From JAKAXS01 sp965279065 (GTDB taxonomy: Bacteria; Pseudomonadota; Alphaproteobacteria; Rhizobiales; Hyphomicrobiaceae), in assembly GCA_965279065.1 (NCBI GenBank), contig OZ257134.1:2852001-2916000 (forward strand): a stretch of DNA of 64,000 bases, written 5' to 3'. Shown here one piece after another: positions 26,628 to 36,341 of the stretch. The position numbers and the translations under genes were made by a program. The notes below the pieces were generated by a model. It saw only the letters and a list, made by a program, of their open reading frames with translations. It did no database searches and was not told the origin of the DNA. Every line of letters begins with the position of its first letter. Position 1 is the first letter of the stretch.

Positions 26628-28406
26628 ATGAGCGTCGCGCAGGGAACTCTGGAAGTAGACGGATCAACGACTTTACATAGAGCCATAGATTGGCGAGGCG
26701 CATTTTGGGTCGCCAGCGGCGTCCCACCACTGGTCCTCTTTTCGATTGGCGGCATTGCCGGAACGAGCGGCAAGGTCGCCTTTCTTGTATGGGCCGTCTC
26801 GATGCTCATGGGCATCATTCAGTCCTTCACCTACGCTGAAATCGCCGGTCTTTTTCCCGGCAAGTCTGGCGGCGCCTCGATCTACGGCGCAGCCGCGTGG
26901 GTGCGCTATTCCAAGATCATCGCCCCGCTTTCAGTGTGGTGTAACTGGGTCGCCTGGACGCCTGTGCTGTCCCTCGGAACGTCGATTGCTGCAGCCTACA
27001 TCTTGAACGCCTTGGCACCGATTCCCGGCGCCGATTCACCGGCTGTCGTCGAGTGGGTGAAGGCCAACGCCGCATCGATAGCTGCCGATAGCCCACGCGT
27101 CGTCGAATGGCTGGCCGCCAACGCCGGCAAGACCGCGAATGATGCGGTCGCCGCCCTGCTTTCCGCAGACGGCATCTCGGCACTGACACCGACCATCCGC
27201 ACTTGGACGCTGTTCTCGCATGCCCTTGGCCCCGTCAGCTTCTCGCTGAATGCGGTTTTCTTCATCGGCGTTCTGCTGATGCTGATGACCTTCGCGATCC
27301 AGCATCGCGGCATTCTCGGTACCGCCAACGTTCAAAAAGTCGTCGGCCTGATCGTCATCATTCCGATGTTGATCGTCGGCGTCGTCCCCATCATCACCGG
27401 CCAGATCAACTGGGACAACTACACGCCCCTGGCGCCGCTCAAGGCTGCCTATGCCCCCGAAATGGGTGCATGGGACATCGGCGGCTGGACGTTGGTGCTC
27501 GGCGGCATGTTCATCGCCGCCTGGTCGACCTACGGCTTCGAGACCGCCGTCTGCTATACCCGCGAGTTCAAGAATCCGAAGTCGGACACCTTCAAGGCGA
27601 TCTTCTACTCCGGCATGCTCTGCCTGCTGGTGTACATCCTGGTACCCTTCTCGTTCCAGGGCGTACTTGGCCTTGAGGGCATGCTGGCCACGCCGATCGT
27701 CGATGGCTCGGGCGTTGCCGAGGCCATGGGCAACATGGTCGGCGGCGGCGGCTTCGTCACCTCCATCTTCGTCATGTTGATGATCCTCGCGTTGATCCTC
27801 GCCATCATGACGGCAATGGCTGGTACGTCGCGCACGCTCTATCAGGGTTCGATCGACGGCTGGCTTCCGAAGTACCTCAGCCACGTCAACGAGCATGGCG
27901 CGCCCACGCGGGCCATGTGGACGGATCTGGTGTTCAACCTGTTCCTCCTCGCCATCGCGGCGGCCGATGCCACCAGCTACTTCTTCATCCTCGCGGTGTC
28001 GAACTGCTGTTACATCATCTTCAACTTCCTCAACCTCAACTCCGGTTGGATCCATCGCATCGACAACGGCCACGTCGAACGGCCGTATAGGGCGCCCACG
28101 ATCCTTCTGGTGCTGGGCACCATCTTCGCTTTCGTCAACGCCATGTTCATGGGCGCCGGCGCGAAGGTCTGGAACCCGATGGCTCTGTGGGCCGGCTTGA
28201 TCGCCGCTTCGCTCATCATCCCCGTGTTCTTCTTCCGTCACTACATCCAGGACAAGGGTGTGTTCCCTCCCCACATGCTTTCGGACCTGAACGTCACCAC
28301 CGCGGATCTGAAAGTCCGCAAGGCCGGAATGCTGCCTTACCTGACGCTGCTGGCCGGCCTCATCGTCGTGCTGGTATCGAACTGGTTTTTCCAGCTTCCT
28401 GGCTAG
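26628..28406 (+). CDS. APC-superfamily permease, putative methylated-amine or amino-acid importer
   Basis: The protein has about twelve to fourteen hydrophobic helices in 592 residues. An early block resembles APC transporters (PPLVLFSIGGIAGTSG, ESFTYAEI-like IIQSFTYAEIAGLFPGKSGG). A hydrophilic insert of about 75 residues (about 130-205, rich in Ala/Asp/Trp) lies between early helices and probably faces outward. ATG 26628 is preceded by GGGGG and starts a sensible cytoplasmic leader; earlier in-frame starts are not needed. It precedes the amine oxidation operon on the same strand and ends just before a strong hairpin. The context suggests uptake of a methylated amine; TMAO uptake in marine Roseobacter relatives uses an ABC system (TmoXWV), not seen here. 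Confidence 0.8.
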   Translation: MSVAQGTLEVDGSTTLHRAIDWRGAFWVASGVPPLVLFSIGGIAGTSGKVAFLVWAVSMLMGIIQSFTYAEIAGLFPGKSGGASIYGAAAWVRYSKIIAPLSVWCNWVAWTPVLSLGTSIAAAYILNALAPIPGADSPAVVEWVKANAASIAADSPRVVEWLAANAGKTANDAVAALLSADGISALTPTIRTWTLFSHALGPVSFSLNAVFFIGVLLMLMTFAIQHRGILGTANVQKVVGLIVIIPMLIVGVVPIITGQINWDNYTPLAPLKAAYAPEMGAWDIGGWTLVLGGMFIAAWSTYGFETAVCYTREFKNPKSDTFKAIFYSGMLCLLVYILVPFSFQGVLGLEGMLATPIVDGSGVAEAMGNMVGGGGFVTSIFVMLMILALILAIMTAMAGTSRTLYQGSIDGWLPKYLSHVNEHGAPTRAMWTDLVFNLFLLAIAAADATSYFFILAVSNCCYIIFNFLNLNSGWIHRIDNGHVERPYRAPTILLVLGTIFAFVNAMFMGAGAKVWNPMALWAGLIAASLIIPVFFFRHYIQDKGVFPPHMLSDLNVTTADLKVRKAGMLPYLTLLAGLIVVLVSNWFFQLPG

Positions 28407-28412
28407 CAAAGC

Positions 28413-28446
28413 ATCGGGAGCGAGACATACGTGTCTCGCTCCCGAT
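28413..28446 (+). terminator. Perfect 15-bp hairpin after the permease
   Basis: A stem of 15 perfectly paired bases (28413-28427 with 28432-28446) encloses the loop TACG and is followed by TTATTTCT. It begins 7 bases after the permease stop and ends about 47 bases before the dmmA start. It fits a factor-independent terminator or a partial attenuator that sets the permease transcript level against the downstream enzymes. Confidence 0.85.
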
Positions 28447-28493
28447 TTATTTCTACACTGTCCATCTTCGAGTTTGCCGACCTTGAGGAGACG

Positions 28494-29093
28494 ATGACTG
28501 AACCTATGCTAAGCCGGCCAAGGTATCCCGGTCTCTCCGCGGACCCTTACGCGAAGTTCAATCTCATCCTTTGCGAAGGCGAAGGCGCGGTCGCCGTTCT
28601 CGACCTCGCCAAAACGGCCCCTGCTGGCTTCTTCTCGCGCGCCGTCATTCTCTTCTGTCTCTGCGACGCCGATCCGGCCTACGAGGCGAAGCTCGAAGCC
28701 CTCCAGCCCAAGTCGCTATGGGTGCTTCCCAGCATTCCCACGGCGATGTTTCGCCTGAAAGGCGTCCTCGCCACGGCCACCATGGGCACGCGCATTTACG
28801 CCGCGGGCACCGAACCCTTCATCGGATCCGTACTGCAGGAAACGCTGGCCGTTGGCGTCGATCACAAGTCGGTCTTTACCGAACACCGCGGCTCGGCCAG
28901 GCGGCGCGTCCAGTGCGTGCATTGTAAAGGTCTGACCGAGAACGTTACCGCCAGTCCATTCACCTGCGCCCACTGTGGGCTCACCCTGTTCGTGCGCGAC
29001 CACTATTCCCGGCGGCTGGGCGCATTCCAGGGCGTCCGCGTCGACGCCGAGGTTCCCGGCGACGTTCCTCCCGTTGAAGAGCTGTACGCATGA
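28494..29093 (+). CDS. dmmA: Dimethylamine monooxygenase subunit, DmmA-like, with C-terminal zinc ribbon
   Basis: The 199-residue protein matches the plan of the DmmA-like subunit of the haem-dependent amine demethylase/monooxygenase complex. It has an alpha/beta N-terminal domain (about 1-130) and a C-terminal zinc ribbon (CVHC near 142 and CAHC near 160). The ATG at 28494 has GAGGAG directly ahead; an upstream GTG would overlap the hairpin. Its stop overlaps the next start (ATGA). Subunit letters follow the Ruegeria dmmDABC naming as I remember it. The role of the zinc ribbon is unknown; assembly or electron transfer are options. Confidence 0.75.
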   Translation: MTEPMLSRPRYPGLSADPYAKFNLILCEGEGAVAVLDLAKTAPAGFFSRAVILFCLCDADPAYEAKLEALQPKSLWVLPSIPTAMFRLKGVLATATMGTRIYAAGTEPFIGSVLQETLAVGVDHKSVFTEHRGSARRRVQCVHCKGLTENVTASPFTCAHCGLTLFVRDHYSRRLGAFQGVRVDAEVPGDVPPVEELYA

Positions 29094-30052
29094 CTGCACC
29101 CGCCGAAATTCGCGTCCGCGTGGCCGAGGCCGAGGCCGTCACCCCGGCGATCAAGCGGCTGAGGCTCGTGCCGGTGACGTCGACCGTGCTGCCCGACTTC
29201 TCCGGTGGAGCCCATACCATCGTGCACTACACCGACGGCCCCCGTCACGTGCGCAACCCCTACTCCTTGATGGGTTCGCCCTTTGATCCCTCGGCCTACC
29301 AGATAAGCGTTCTCCGCGTGCCGGACTCGCGCGGCGGCTCGGCACTGATTCACGATAGCGTGCACGAAGGCACCGAAATCACCATCACCGCGCCAATCAA
29401 CCTGTTCCCGATAGACCGCCGGGCACGTCGTCACATCCTCATTGCCGGCGGCATCGGTATCACGCCGTTCATGGCAATGACGGCGCAGCTCGACCGCGAA
29501 GGCCAGGATTTCCAGCTGCACTATTGCATGCGCAGCCGCGACACCGGAGCCTACTGGAAACTGCTGCAAAGCCACTATGGCCATCGCGTCCATACTTATT
29601 TCGACGATACGAACCAGATTCTGCCGCTGACTCGCCTTCTCGACGGCCAACCACTTGGAACGCACCTCTACGTCTGCGGCCCCGCCGCCATGATCGACTG
29701 GGTGTTGAAGACGGCGCGTGAAGCCGGCTGGCCGGATGAGAACGTGCACTATGAGCGTTTCGCCGCGCCGCCGCCCGGCAAGGCTTTCGCCGTTGAACTC
29801 GCAAGATCGAAGCGCACCATTGACGTCGGTCCGCGCGAAAGCGTGCTGGAGGCCATCGAAGCGGCCGGCATCGAACCGCAGTTCTTGTGCCGTGGTGGTG
29901 CCTGCGGTCAATGCGAAACGGCCGTCCTGTCGGCGGACGGCGTCATCCGGCACAACGACCACTTCTTGTCGGATGACGAAAAAGCATCCGGCAGGAAGAT
30001 GATGATCTGCGTCTCGCGCTTCGATGGCGCGCGGCTCGTGCTCGATCTCTAA
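29090..30052 (+). CDS. dmmB: Dimethylamine monooxygenase reductase subunit (FMN, 2Fe-2S), DmmB-like
   Basis: This phthalate-dioxygenase-reductase-type electron carrier passes electrons from NAD(P)H to the haem subunit. Seen in order: FMN-binding RNPYSLMG (near 60), nucleotide-binding GGIGITPF (near 122), YVCGPAAM (near 192), and a C-terminal plant-type ferredoxin domain with CRGGACGQC near 267 and a fourth Cys near 305. The 320-residue length is normal. ATGA overlap with the previous gene and 18-base spacing to the next indicate one operon. Confidence 0.88.
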   Translation: MTAPAEIRVRVAEAEAVTPAIKRLRLVPVTSTVLPDFSGGAHTIVHYTDGPRHVRNPYSLMGSPFDPSAYQISVLRVPDSRGGSALIHDSVHEGTEITITAPINLFPIDRRARRHILIAGGIGITPFMAMTAQLDREGQDFQLHYCMRSRDTGAYWKLLQSHYGHRVHTYFDDTNQILPLTRLLDGQPLGTHLYVCGPAAMIDWVLKTAREAGWPDENVHYERFAAPPPGKAFAVELARSKRTIDVGPRESVLEAIEAAGIEPQFLCRGGACGQCETAVLSADGVIRHNDHFLSDDEKASGRKMMICVSRFDGARLVLDL

Positions 30053-30070
30053 CGAAGGAGAGGCCTGATC

Positions 30071-31111
30071 ATGGGCTTGATGTTTAAGGACGAGACCTAT
30101 CGCGGCGACTTCACGTTCTACAATAGCCCGGCGGCCATCCGCCATTTTCCGTTCCCGTTCCATGAAGACAAATACATGTATGCGGTGAACATCGAACCGC
30201 ATACCCCCGGCCCGAAGGACTCGGCCTACGAGTTCCCGATCGATGTCGACGAGCACTACGTCGCCGACATGAAGGACCGCGCGCTCGTGCTCGCCGAAGA
30301 CCCGCTACGCTGCCAGTCGCTGCCGCATATGCTGACCGCCGAGTGGGACCTCGTCGAGCTCCTCATGACGTCCATGTCGGAGGCCTATCCCGAGCACTTC
30401 ACCCTGACGCGCAACGGCGACGCGTGGCACTGGATCAACCGCCCGCTGGGCATCGACGACGAATTCAGTTTCGGCGACACCGCGACATTGCCCTACCCGC
30501 CGATGGAGTACATCACGCGCCAGTGCCAGGGCGATTTTTGCATTCTCGATCAGCGCGACGGCGACCTGTGGATGGATTCCGGCATGGTGACATCGCAGGC
30601 CGACTGGTCGCTCGATTTCGACATCGGCATGAGCTTCAAGGAATGGCATGCCCCGGTGCCGCTGGCACACGAGATCGGCATTTTCGATCGCGCGCTAAAG
30701 TTCCTGCTCGCCATGCAGATTGGCCGCCCCGTGCGACGCCTCAACTGGACGATGACGATCAACCCGCGGCTAGATACCTCGCCGGAAAATTATCACAAGT
30801 GGGGCGTCGACCGCACCACAGTCACGCCGGAGAATGTCGGCGACAAGGTGCATCTCCGCGTCGAGTTGCAGGCGCTGTGGCGTCTGCCACGCTCCAACGC
30901 CATCGTCTTCTCGATCCGCGGCTATCTGATCAAGATGCGCGAAGTCGCCACAATCCCGAAATGGGCTCGTCGTCTGCATCGCGTATTGAAGTCGCTGCCT
31001 CCCGAACTCGCCGCCTACAAGGGCCTGACCCGCTATCAGCAGATGACCATCGATTGGCTCGCCAAATACGACGACGGCGCTCCGACGTCACCCGGTGTCT
31101 GGCCGGAGTAG
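30071..31111 (+). CDS. dmmC: Haem-dependent oxidative N-demethylase catalytic subunit (DUF3445), DmmC-like
   Basis: The 346-residue protein belongs to the DUF3445 family (HODM alpha), whose PAS-like fold binds haem and oxidises dimethylamine. Conserved blocks visible are PFPFHEDKYMYAVNIEP near 28-45, QCQGDFCILD near 155 and TINPRLDTSPENYHKWG near 236-252. AAGGAG precedes the ATG well. It is the third gene of the dmm set and lies directly upstream of trimethylamine monooxygenase. Assignment rests on memory of the family and on context; the haem ligand is not assigned here. Confidence 0.82.
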   Translation: MGLMFKDETYRGDFTFYNSPAAIRHFPFPFHEDKYMYAVNIEPHTPGPKDSAYEFPIDVDEHYVADMKDRALVLAEDPLRCQSLPHMLTAEWDLVELLMTSMSEAYPEHFTLTRNGDAWHWINRPLGIDDEFSFGDTATLPYPPMEYITRQCQGDFCILDQRDGDLWMDSGMVTSQADWSLDFDIGMSFKEWHAPVPLAHEIGIFDRALKFLLAMQIGRPVRRLNWTMTINPRLDTSPENYHKWGVDRTTVTPENVGDKVHLRVELQALWRLPRSNAIVFSIRGYLIKMREVATIPKWARRLHRVLKSLPPELAAYKGLTRYQQMTIDWLAKYDDGAPTSPGVWPE

Positions 31112-31158
31112 CAACGGACCGTCCGCAAAGGGATACGCACGTACACAAGGAGATCTCG

Positions 31159-32520
31159 ATGTCGCAACGTATCGCCATTGTCGGAGCCGGACCCAGCGGT
31201 CTGGCCGCACTTCGCGCCTTCGAGAGCGCCAGGAACAAGGGCGCGGAGATTCCCGAACTCGTCTGCTACGAAAAGCAGAGCAACTGGGGCGGTCTGTGGA
31301 ACTATACCTGGCGCACTGGCCTAGACGAGTTCGGCGAGCCGGTCCATGGCTCCATGTACCGCTACCTCTGGTCCAACGGCCCGAAGGAATGCCTTGAGTT
31401 CGCCGACTACTCCTTCGAGGAGCACTTTGGCCGGCTCATCCCGTCGTATCCACCCCGCGCCGTGCTGCATGACTACATCGCCGGTCGCGTCGAGAAAAGC
31501 GGCGTGCGCAAGTACATGAAGTTCAATCACTCGGTAAAGAACGTCACGTACTGCACCAAGAGTCAGAAATTCACTGTTTGGGTGAAAGACCTGCAGGCCA
31601 ACGCCGTATCCTCATCGGAATTCGATTACGTCATCGTCGCCTGCGGTCACTTCTCCACGCCGAATGTTCCAGACTTCCCTGGTCTGTCAAAGTTTCCTGG
31701 CCGCGTTCTGCATGCCCATGACTTCCGCGCCGCCGACGAATTCGCCGGCAAGAACGTTCTGCTGATCGGCGCCAGCTATTCGGCCGAAGACATCGGTATC
31801 CAATGCCACAAGTACGGCGCCAAGTCGGTCACCTTTTCCTGGCGCACGAAACCCATGGGCTTCAACTGGCCGGAAGGCTGCAAGGAAGTCGAGCTGCTGC
31901 AAAAAGTCGAAGGCAAGACCGCCTATTTCAAGGATGGCTCCAGCCAGGATGTCGACGCCATCGTTCTCTGCACTGGCTACCTGCACCACTTTCCGTTCTT
32001 GGACGAGTCCCTGCGGCTCAAGACGCGCAACCGCCTCTACCCGCCGCAGATCTACAAGGGCATCTTCTGGTGGGCCAATCCCAAGCTGATGTACATCGGC
32101 ATGCAGGATCAGTACTACACGTTCAATATGTTCGACGCGCAAGCGTGGTACGCGCGCGACGTTGTGCTTAGCCGCATCAAGCTGCCCGGCTACGACGTGC
32201 AGGCCAACGACATCAACAAGTGGGTCGCATTGGAAGAGGCGCTGGAAGATCCATTCCAGGCAATCGATTTCCAGACCGAGTATGTTCGCGACCTGCTGTC
32301 CGCGACCGACTATCCCAGGCTCGACGTCGACATGGTGGCCAAACTCTTCAAGGAGTGGGAGCACCACAAGGTCGAAGGCATCCTGACCTATCGCGACCGC
32401 AGCTATCCATCGACGCTCACTGGCAACGTGGCCCCCGTTCATCACACACCATGGATCAAGGCCCTGGACGATTCGCTGGAGGCGTTCCTCAACCAGCCGG
32501 ACGCCGCCAAAGTGGCCTGA
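31159..32520 (+). CDS. tmm: Trimethylamine monooxygenase (flavin-containing monooxygenase)
   Basis: The enzyme oxidises trimethylamine to TMAO with NADPH and oxygen. FAD motif GAGPSG (8-13), the FMO signature FPGRVLHAHDF (near 179) and the NADPH motif IGASYSAED (near 203) are all in place. Length (453) and phrases such as WGGLWNYTWRTG and YYTFNMFDAQAWYARD match bacterial Tmm rather than Baeyer-Villiger enzymes. The ATG at 31159 follows AAGGAG by seven bases. The next gene is the TMAO demethylase, giving consecutive pathway steps. Confidence 0.93.
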   Translation: MSQRIAIVGAGPSGLAALRAFESARNKGAEIPELVCYEKQSNWGGLWNYTWRTGLDEFGEPVHGSMYRYLWSNGPKECLEFADYSFEEHFGRLIPSYPPRAVLHDYIAGRVEKSGVRKYMKFNHSVKNVTYCTKSQKFTVWVKDLQANAVSSSEFDYVIVACGHFSTPNVPDFPGLSKFPGRVLHAHDFRAADEFAGKNVLLIGASYSAEDIGIQCHKYGAKSVTFSWRTKPMGFNWPEGCKEVELLQKVEGKTAYFKDGSSQDVDAIVLCTGYLHHFPFLDESLRLKTRNRLYPPQIYKGIFWWANPKLMYIGMQDQYYTFNMFDAQAWYARDVVLSRIKLPGYDVQANDINKWVALEEALEDPFQAIDFQTEYVRDLLSATDYPRLDVDMVAKLFKEWEHHKVEGILTYRDRSYPSTLTGNVAPVHHTPWIKALDDSLEAFLNQPDAAKVA

Positions 32521-32558
32521 GACTGGAAAGGGCTGAGCTACCCGAAAGGGCCTGAACC

Positions 32559-34910
32559 ATGAGCCGATCCGCGATCGCCACGCGCACCAAGCCGCGCATC
32601 ATCGTGCCCGGCACGACCGCACTCGACCCGGGTGTCGAGCGCTACGTCGTGCGTGGCGGCGGCTCGGCCGTCTTCGCCCTGGAACGCGATGATCTGCTCG
32701 AGATTGCATTGCTTGAGGGCGGGCAGCCGGTCGAGGTCGTCGTCTTCGGCAAGGGCGGAAAGTCCGATCTTGCCGCCATCGGCCTCAAGGGCAAAGGCAA
32801 GCCCGAGGGCCTGCTACGCATCCTGTCGACCGGCAGCGACGACGCCGAGCGCGTGCGCTTCGGCCTGTTCCGCCGCGGCCTCGATGTCGGTCGCGCAAGT
32901 TGCGCGCAGCTGTTCGGTACCGACGCCCTGGCCGGAGAGGCCGTCGACCTCAAGGCCGAGCGTCCTGCCGTGGTGGTGGTGTCTGCGCCGGCTCAAGGCA
33001 TGCTCGTCTGGGATCAGACCCCGCCCACGGACGTGCTGGTTTTCATCACCCGCGCCCGCATATTGTCACCGGGCGAACTCCGACTGCCCGAGCCCCTCGC
33101 CGAGCCGCGTCTCGATATCACCATCAACATCGCCAGTGCCGAGAGCTTCGAGGTGTTCGAGGGCGAATATATTCAGATCATCGATGTCGCCGGCCGTCAG
33201 TGTTCCGATTTCCTGGCTTTCAACCGCCAGGCCTTGGACAAGAACCAGGTGCGCGGCATCGACTCGACGACGACGCGTTCAGCAACCGGCTTGGCCTATC
33301 CCAAGCCCGGCCTGTTCTCGAAGTTCTTCGATCAGGATCGCCAGCCGCTGGTCGAAGTCATACAGGACACCGTCGGCCGCCACGACACGTTCGGCCTCGC
33401 CTGCACGGCACGCTACTACGAAGACATGGGCTACTTCGGCCACGCCAACTGCTCGGACAACTTCAATCGCGCCCTGCACAACTACGGCGTCGGCCAATAC
33501 CGCGGCTGGCCCGCTATCAACTTTTTCTACAACACCAACGTCGGCGCCGATAACGTCATCTGGTTCGACGAGCCTTGGTCTGAGCCCGGCGACTATGTGC
33601 TGATGCGAGCACTCACCGACCTGGTGTGCGCCGCATCGTCATGTCCCTCCGACATCGACGCCGCCAACGGCTGGTCCCTCTCCGAAATCCAGGTGCGCGT
33701 CTACCCCAAGTCAGCGTCGTTCAAACGCGCGATCGGAACTCGCATGACCCCAGACAGTCCGCTTAAGCTCACTCGCGAGACCGGCTTCCATCCCGCCACC
33801 TCCAAGCTCACCCGCAAATTCGGCGAGTATCGCGGTTACTGGGTTCCCCACCAGTTCACCAAGGGCGGCGCCGTTGAGGAATATTGGGCCTGCCGCGAGC
33901 GCGTCGTGATGATGGACCTCTCGCCGCTGCGCAAACTGGAGATCATCGGCCCCGACGCCGAGCAACTGCTGCAGGGCATCTTCCCGCGCGATGTCCGCAA
34001 GCTCGCCGTCGGACAAATCGTCTACACGGCCATGTGCTATGAGCACGGCGGCATGGTCGACGACGGCACGCTGTTCCGCATCTGCCAGAACAATTTCCGC
34101 TGGATCGGCGGCGACGACGCCAGCATCCTCTGGATCAAGGAGCAGGCCGCCAAGACCGGCGCCAACGTTCAGCTCAAGACGGCCAGCGATCAGATCCACA
34201 ACGTCGCCGTCCAGGGACCCAAATCGCGCGATACGCTGCGCGGCATCCTCTGGACGCCACCCGGCCGTCCGACTCTCGACGAACTGGGGCTGTTCCGCTT
34301 CACCATCGGCCGCCTCGGCGATCATGACGGTATCCCTGTCATGGTCTCGCGCACCGGCTATACCGGCGAACTCGGCTACGAAGTCTTCTGCCATCCGAAT
34401 GACGCACCCGCCGTCTGGGATGCGATCATGGAAGCAGGAGCGCCGCACGGCATCTCGCCCTTCGGCTTCGACGCCCTCGACATGGTCCGCATCGAAGCCG
34501 GTCTCGTGTTCGGCGGCTACGACTTCGACAGCACAACCGATCCCTTCGAAGCCGGCATTGCTTTCACGGTGCCAACCAAGAAGGAAGAGGACTACATCGG
34601 CAAGGCCGCACTGGAGCGCCGCCGCGCCACCCCGGCGCGTAAGCTCGTCGGCCTGGAAATTGCTGGCAACGAGATAGCCGGCCACGGCGATCACATCTAC
34701 GTCGGCCGCGCCCTCGTGGGCGTCGTCACCAGCGGCATGCGCTCGCCATTGTTGAAAAAGACTTTGGCCCTTGCGCGCCTCGACGTGGCGCACGCCGAAC
34801 CGGGCACCAAGTTGCAGATCGGCAAGCTCGACGGCCACAAGAAGCGGCTGTCGGCCACCATCGTGCCGTTCCCCTTTTACGACCCCACCAAGAGCCGCAT
34901 GCGCGTCTAG
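32559..34910 (+). CDS. tdm: TMAO demethylase (DUF1989-GcvT fusion)
   Basis: The 783-residue protein has an N-terminal region of about 190 residues, a DUF1989 domain (about 190-390, FEGEYIQIIDVAGRQCSDFL near 203) and a C-terminal aminomethyltransferase domain (about 410-780; YTGELGYEVF near 602). This is the architecture of Tdm, which splits TMAO into dimethylamine and formaldehyde, with the GcvT part passing the C1 unit to tetrahydrofolate. It sits directly after tmm. Metal-binding Cys candidates include C213 and the CAASSC pair near 358, but I do not assign ligands. Confidence 0.92.
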   Translation: MSRSAIATRTKPRIIVPGTTALDPGVERYVVRGGGSAVFALERDDLLEIALLEGGQPVEVVVFGKGGKSDLAAIGLKGKGKPEGLLRILSTGSDDAERVRFGLFRRGLDVGRASCAQLFGTDALAGEAVDLKAERPAVVVVSAPAQGMLVWDQTPPTDVLVFITRARILSPGELRLPEPLAEPRLDITINIASAESFEVFEGEYIQIIDVAGRQCSDFLAFNRQALDKNQVRGIDSTTTRSATGLAYPKPGLFSKFFDQDRQPLVEVIQDTVGRHDTFGLACTARYYEDMGYFGHANCSDNFNRALHNYGVGQYRGWPAINFFYNTNVGADNVIWFDEPWSEPGDYVLMRALTDLVCAASSCPSDIDAANGWSLSEIQVRVYPKSASFKRAIGTRMTPDSPLKLTRETGFHPATSKLTRKFGEYRGYWVPHQFTKGGAVEEYWACRERVVMMDLSPLRKLEIIGPDAEQLLQGIFPRDVRKLAVGQIVYTAMCYEHGGMVDDGTLFRICQNNFRWIGGDDASILWIKEQAAKTGANVQLKTASDQIHNVAVQGPKSRDTLRGILWTPPGRPTLDELGLFRFTIGRLGDHDGIPVMVSRTGYTGELGYEVFCHPNDAPAVWDAIMEAGAPHGISPFGFDALDMVRIEAGLVFGGYDFDSTTDPFEAGIAFTVPTKKEEDYIGKAALERRRATPARKLVGLEIAGNEIAGHGDHIYVGRALVGVVTSGMRSPLLKKTLALARLDVAHAEPGTKLQIGKLDGHKKRLSATIVPFPFYDPTKSRMRV

Positions 34911-34964
34911 CCGCGAAGCAAGCAAGTCGCAATGAGTTGAAAAACCACTGGGAGAAATACGACA

Positions 34965-36098
34965 ATGGTTATGTCATGGCGTTATTCGGTCATCGCCGAC
35001 CGGCATAAGGCGCTCGGGTCCAAGCTCGAAGACTGGAACGGGATGGGCACGGCGTGGACCTACGACAAGGACATGGCCGACGAGCACGAGGCGATCCGCA
35101 CGAAGGCCGGCCTCATGGACGTGTCCGGCCTCAAGAAGGTCCACGTCGTCGGCCCCCACTCTCACCACCTGCTGCAGTACGCCACGACCCGCGACGTCAC
35201 CAAGATCTATCCCGGCAAGTCGGCCTATGCCTGCATGCTGAACCCGCAGGGAAAGTTCGCCGACGACTGCATCCTCTATCGCACCGGCCCCAACTCGTGG
35301 ATGGTCGTCCATGGGTCCGGCGCCGGCCACGAGCAGCTGCAGTTGCAGGCCGAGGGCAAGCAGGTCGCGTTGCTGTTCGACGATGATCTGCACGACCTCT
35401 CCCTGCAGGGCCCGCTCGCCGTCGACTACCTCGACAAGCACGTGCCCGGCATCCGCCAGCTTCCCTACTTCCACCACATGCAGACCAAGCTGTTCGGCTT
35501 CCCGGTGATGATCTCGCGCACCGGCTACACCGGCGAACGCGGCTACGAGATCTTCTGCAAGGCCGAAAACGCGCTGGCGATCTGGGACACGATCCTCAGC
35601 GAAGGCAAGGCGATGGGCATCATCCCCTGCGCCTTCACCGTGCTTGACTGGCTGCGCGTCGAGAGCTCGCTGATGTTCTACCCCTACGACAACTCAGAAA
35701 TGTATCCTTTCGCCAACGAGGGCCCCGGCGACACGCTGTGGGAACTCGGCCTCGACTTCACGGTCTCGCCCGGAAAGACCGGCTTCCGCGGTGCCGAGGA
35801 ACACTATCGCCTGAAGGGCAAGGAACGCTTCAAGATCTACGGCATCGAAACCGAGGGCAAGACGCCGCCGGACGCCGCCGCCGAAGTTTTCATGGGCGGC
35901 CAGAAAGTCGGCCTCGTGACGTGTTCCATGCACTCCCGCCTCGTCGGCAAGACGATGGCCATCGTCCGCCTCGATCCCAAGGCTGCCGTTCCGGGCACCA
36001 AGCTCGAGATCCGCGGACCGTCCGAAACGATGGCCGCGACGGCACATCCTTTGCCGTTCGACGATCCGCAAAAGAAGAAGCGCACCGTCGTCGGCTGA
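34965..36098 (+). CDS. dmmD: GcvT-family aminomethyltransferase, DmmD-like
   Basis: The 377-residue folate-binding GcvT-like protein shows VSGLKKVHVVGPHSHHLLQY (about 50-69), SLQGPLAVDYL near 146 and YTGERGYEIF near 186. It probably catches the formaldehyde-level C1 unit released on dimethylamine or TMAO demethylation, like DmmD in Ruegeria. It follows tdm by 54 bases on the same strand, and a hairpin follows, closing this transcription unit. The true glycine cleavage T protein is unlikely because gcvH/gcvP are absent here. Confidence 0.82.
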   Translation: MVMSWRYSVIADRHKALGSKLEDWNGMGTAWTYDKDMADEHEAIRTKAGLMDVSGLKKVHVVGPHSHHLLQYATTRDVTKIYPGKSAYACMLNPQGKFADDCILYRTGPNSWMVVHGSGAGHEQLQLQAEGKQVALLFDDDLHDLSLQGPLAVDYLDKHVPGIRQLPYFHHMQTKLFGFPVMISRTGYTGERGYEIFCKAENALAIWDTILSEGKAMGIIPCAFTVLDWLRVESSLMFYPYDNSEMYPFANEGPGDTLWELGLDFTVSPGKTGFRGAEEHYRLKGKERFKIYGIETEGKTPPDAAAEVFMGGQKVGLVTCSMHSRLVGKTMAIVRLDPKAAVPGTKLEIRGPSETMAATAHPLPFDDPQKKKRTVVG

Positions 36099-36125
36099 AC
36101 ACGCACTCATGTCATGCACAATGTA

Positions 36126-36154
36126 ATCGGCGGCGGAGCCACTCCGCCGCCGAT
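36126..36154 (+). terminator. 13-bp hairpin after dmmD
   Basis: ATCGGCGGCGGAG pairs perfectly with CTCCGCCGCCGAT around the loop CCA, 27 bases after the dmmD stop. The trailing T stretch is short (TTT after the arm), so the terminator may be weak or assisted. Confidence 0.7.
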
Positions 36155-36341
36155 TTCGTCACGAGCGAGCATGTCACAGAGTGGACGCGACCAAAGCAAC
36201 GTCGTTCGACGCAGCCGATCCGCCACATAATGCAGTACAAAGAGCTTCAAATACGCTAGATCTAGGTAAAGCCTAGATGGCCGCCTGGAGACGCGGGCCA
36301 GAAAAGCGGCTCGTCGGACCTGCGAAGATTGAGCAAAAGCC

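Noticed and set aside
27036..28409. 457-codon minus-strand frame opposite the APC permease
   Set aside because: Very rich in Asp/Glu/His/Arg as expected for the reverse of a membrane protein gene; no motif.
33711..34925. 404-codon minus-strand frame opposite tdm
   Set aside because: Shadow of the GcvT domain of tdm.
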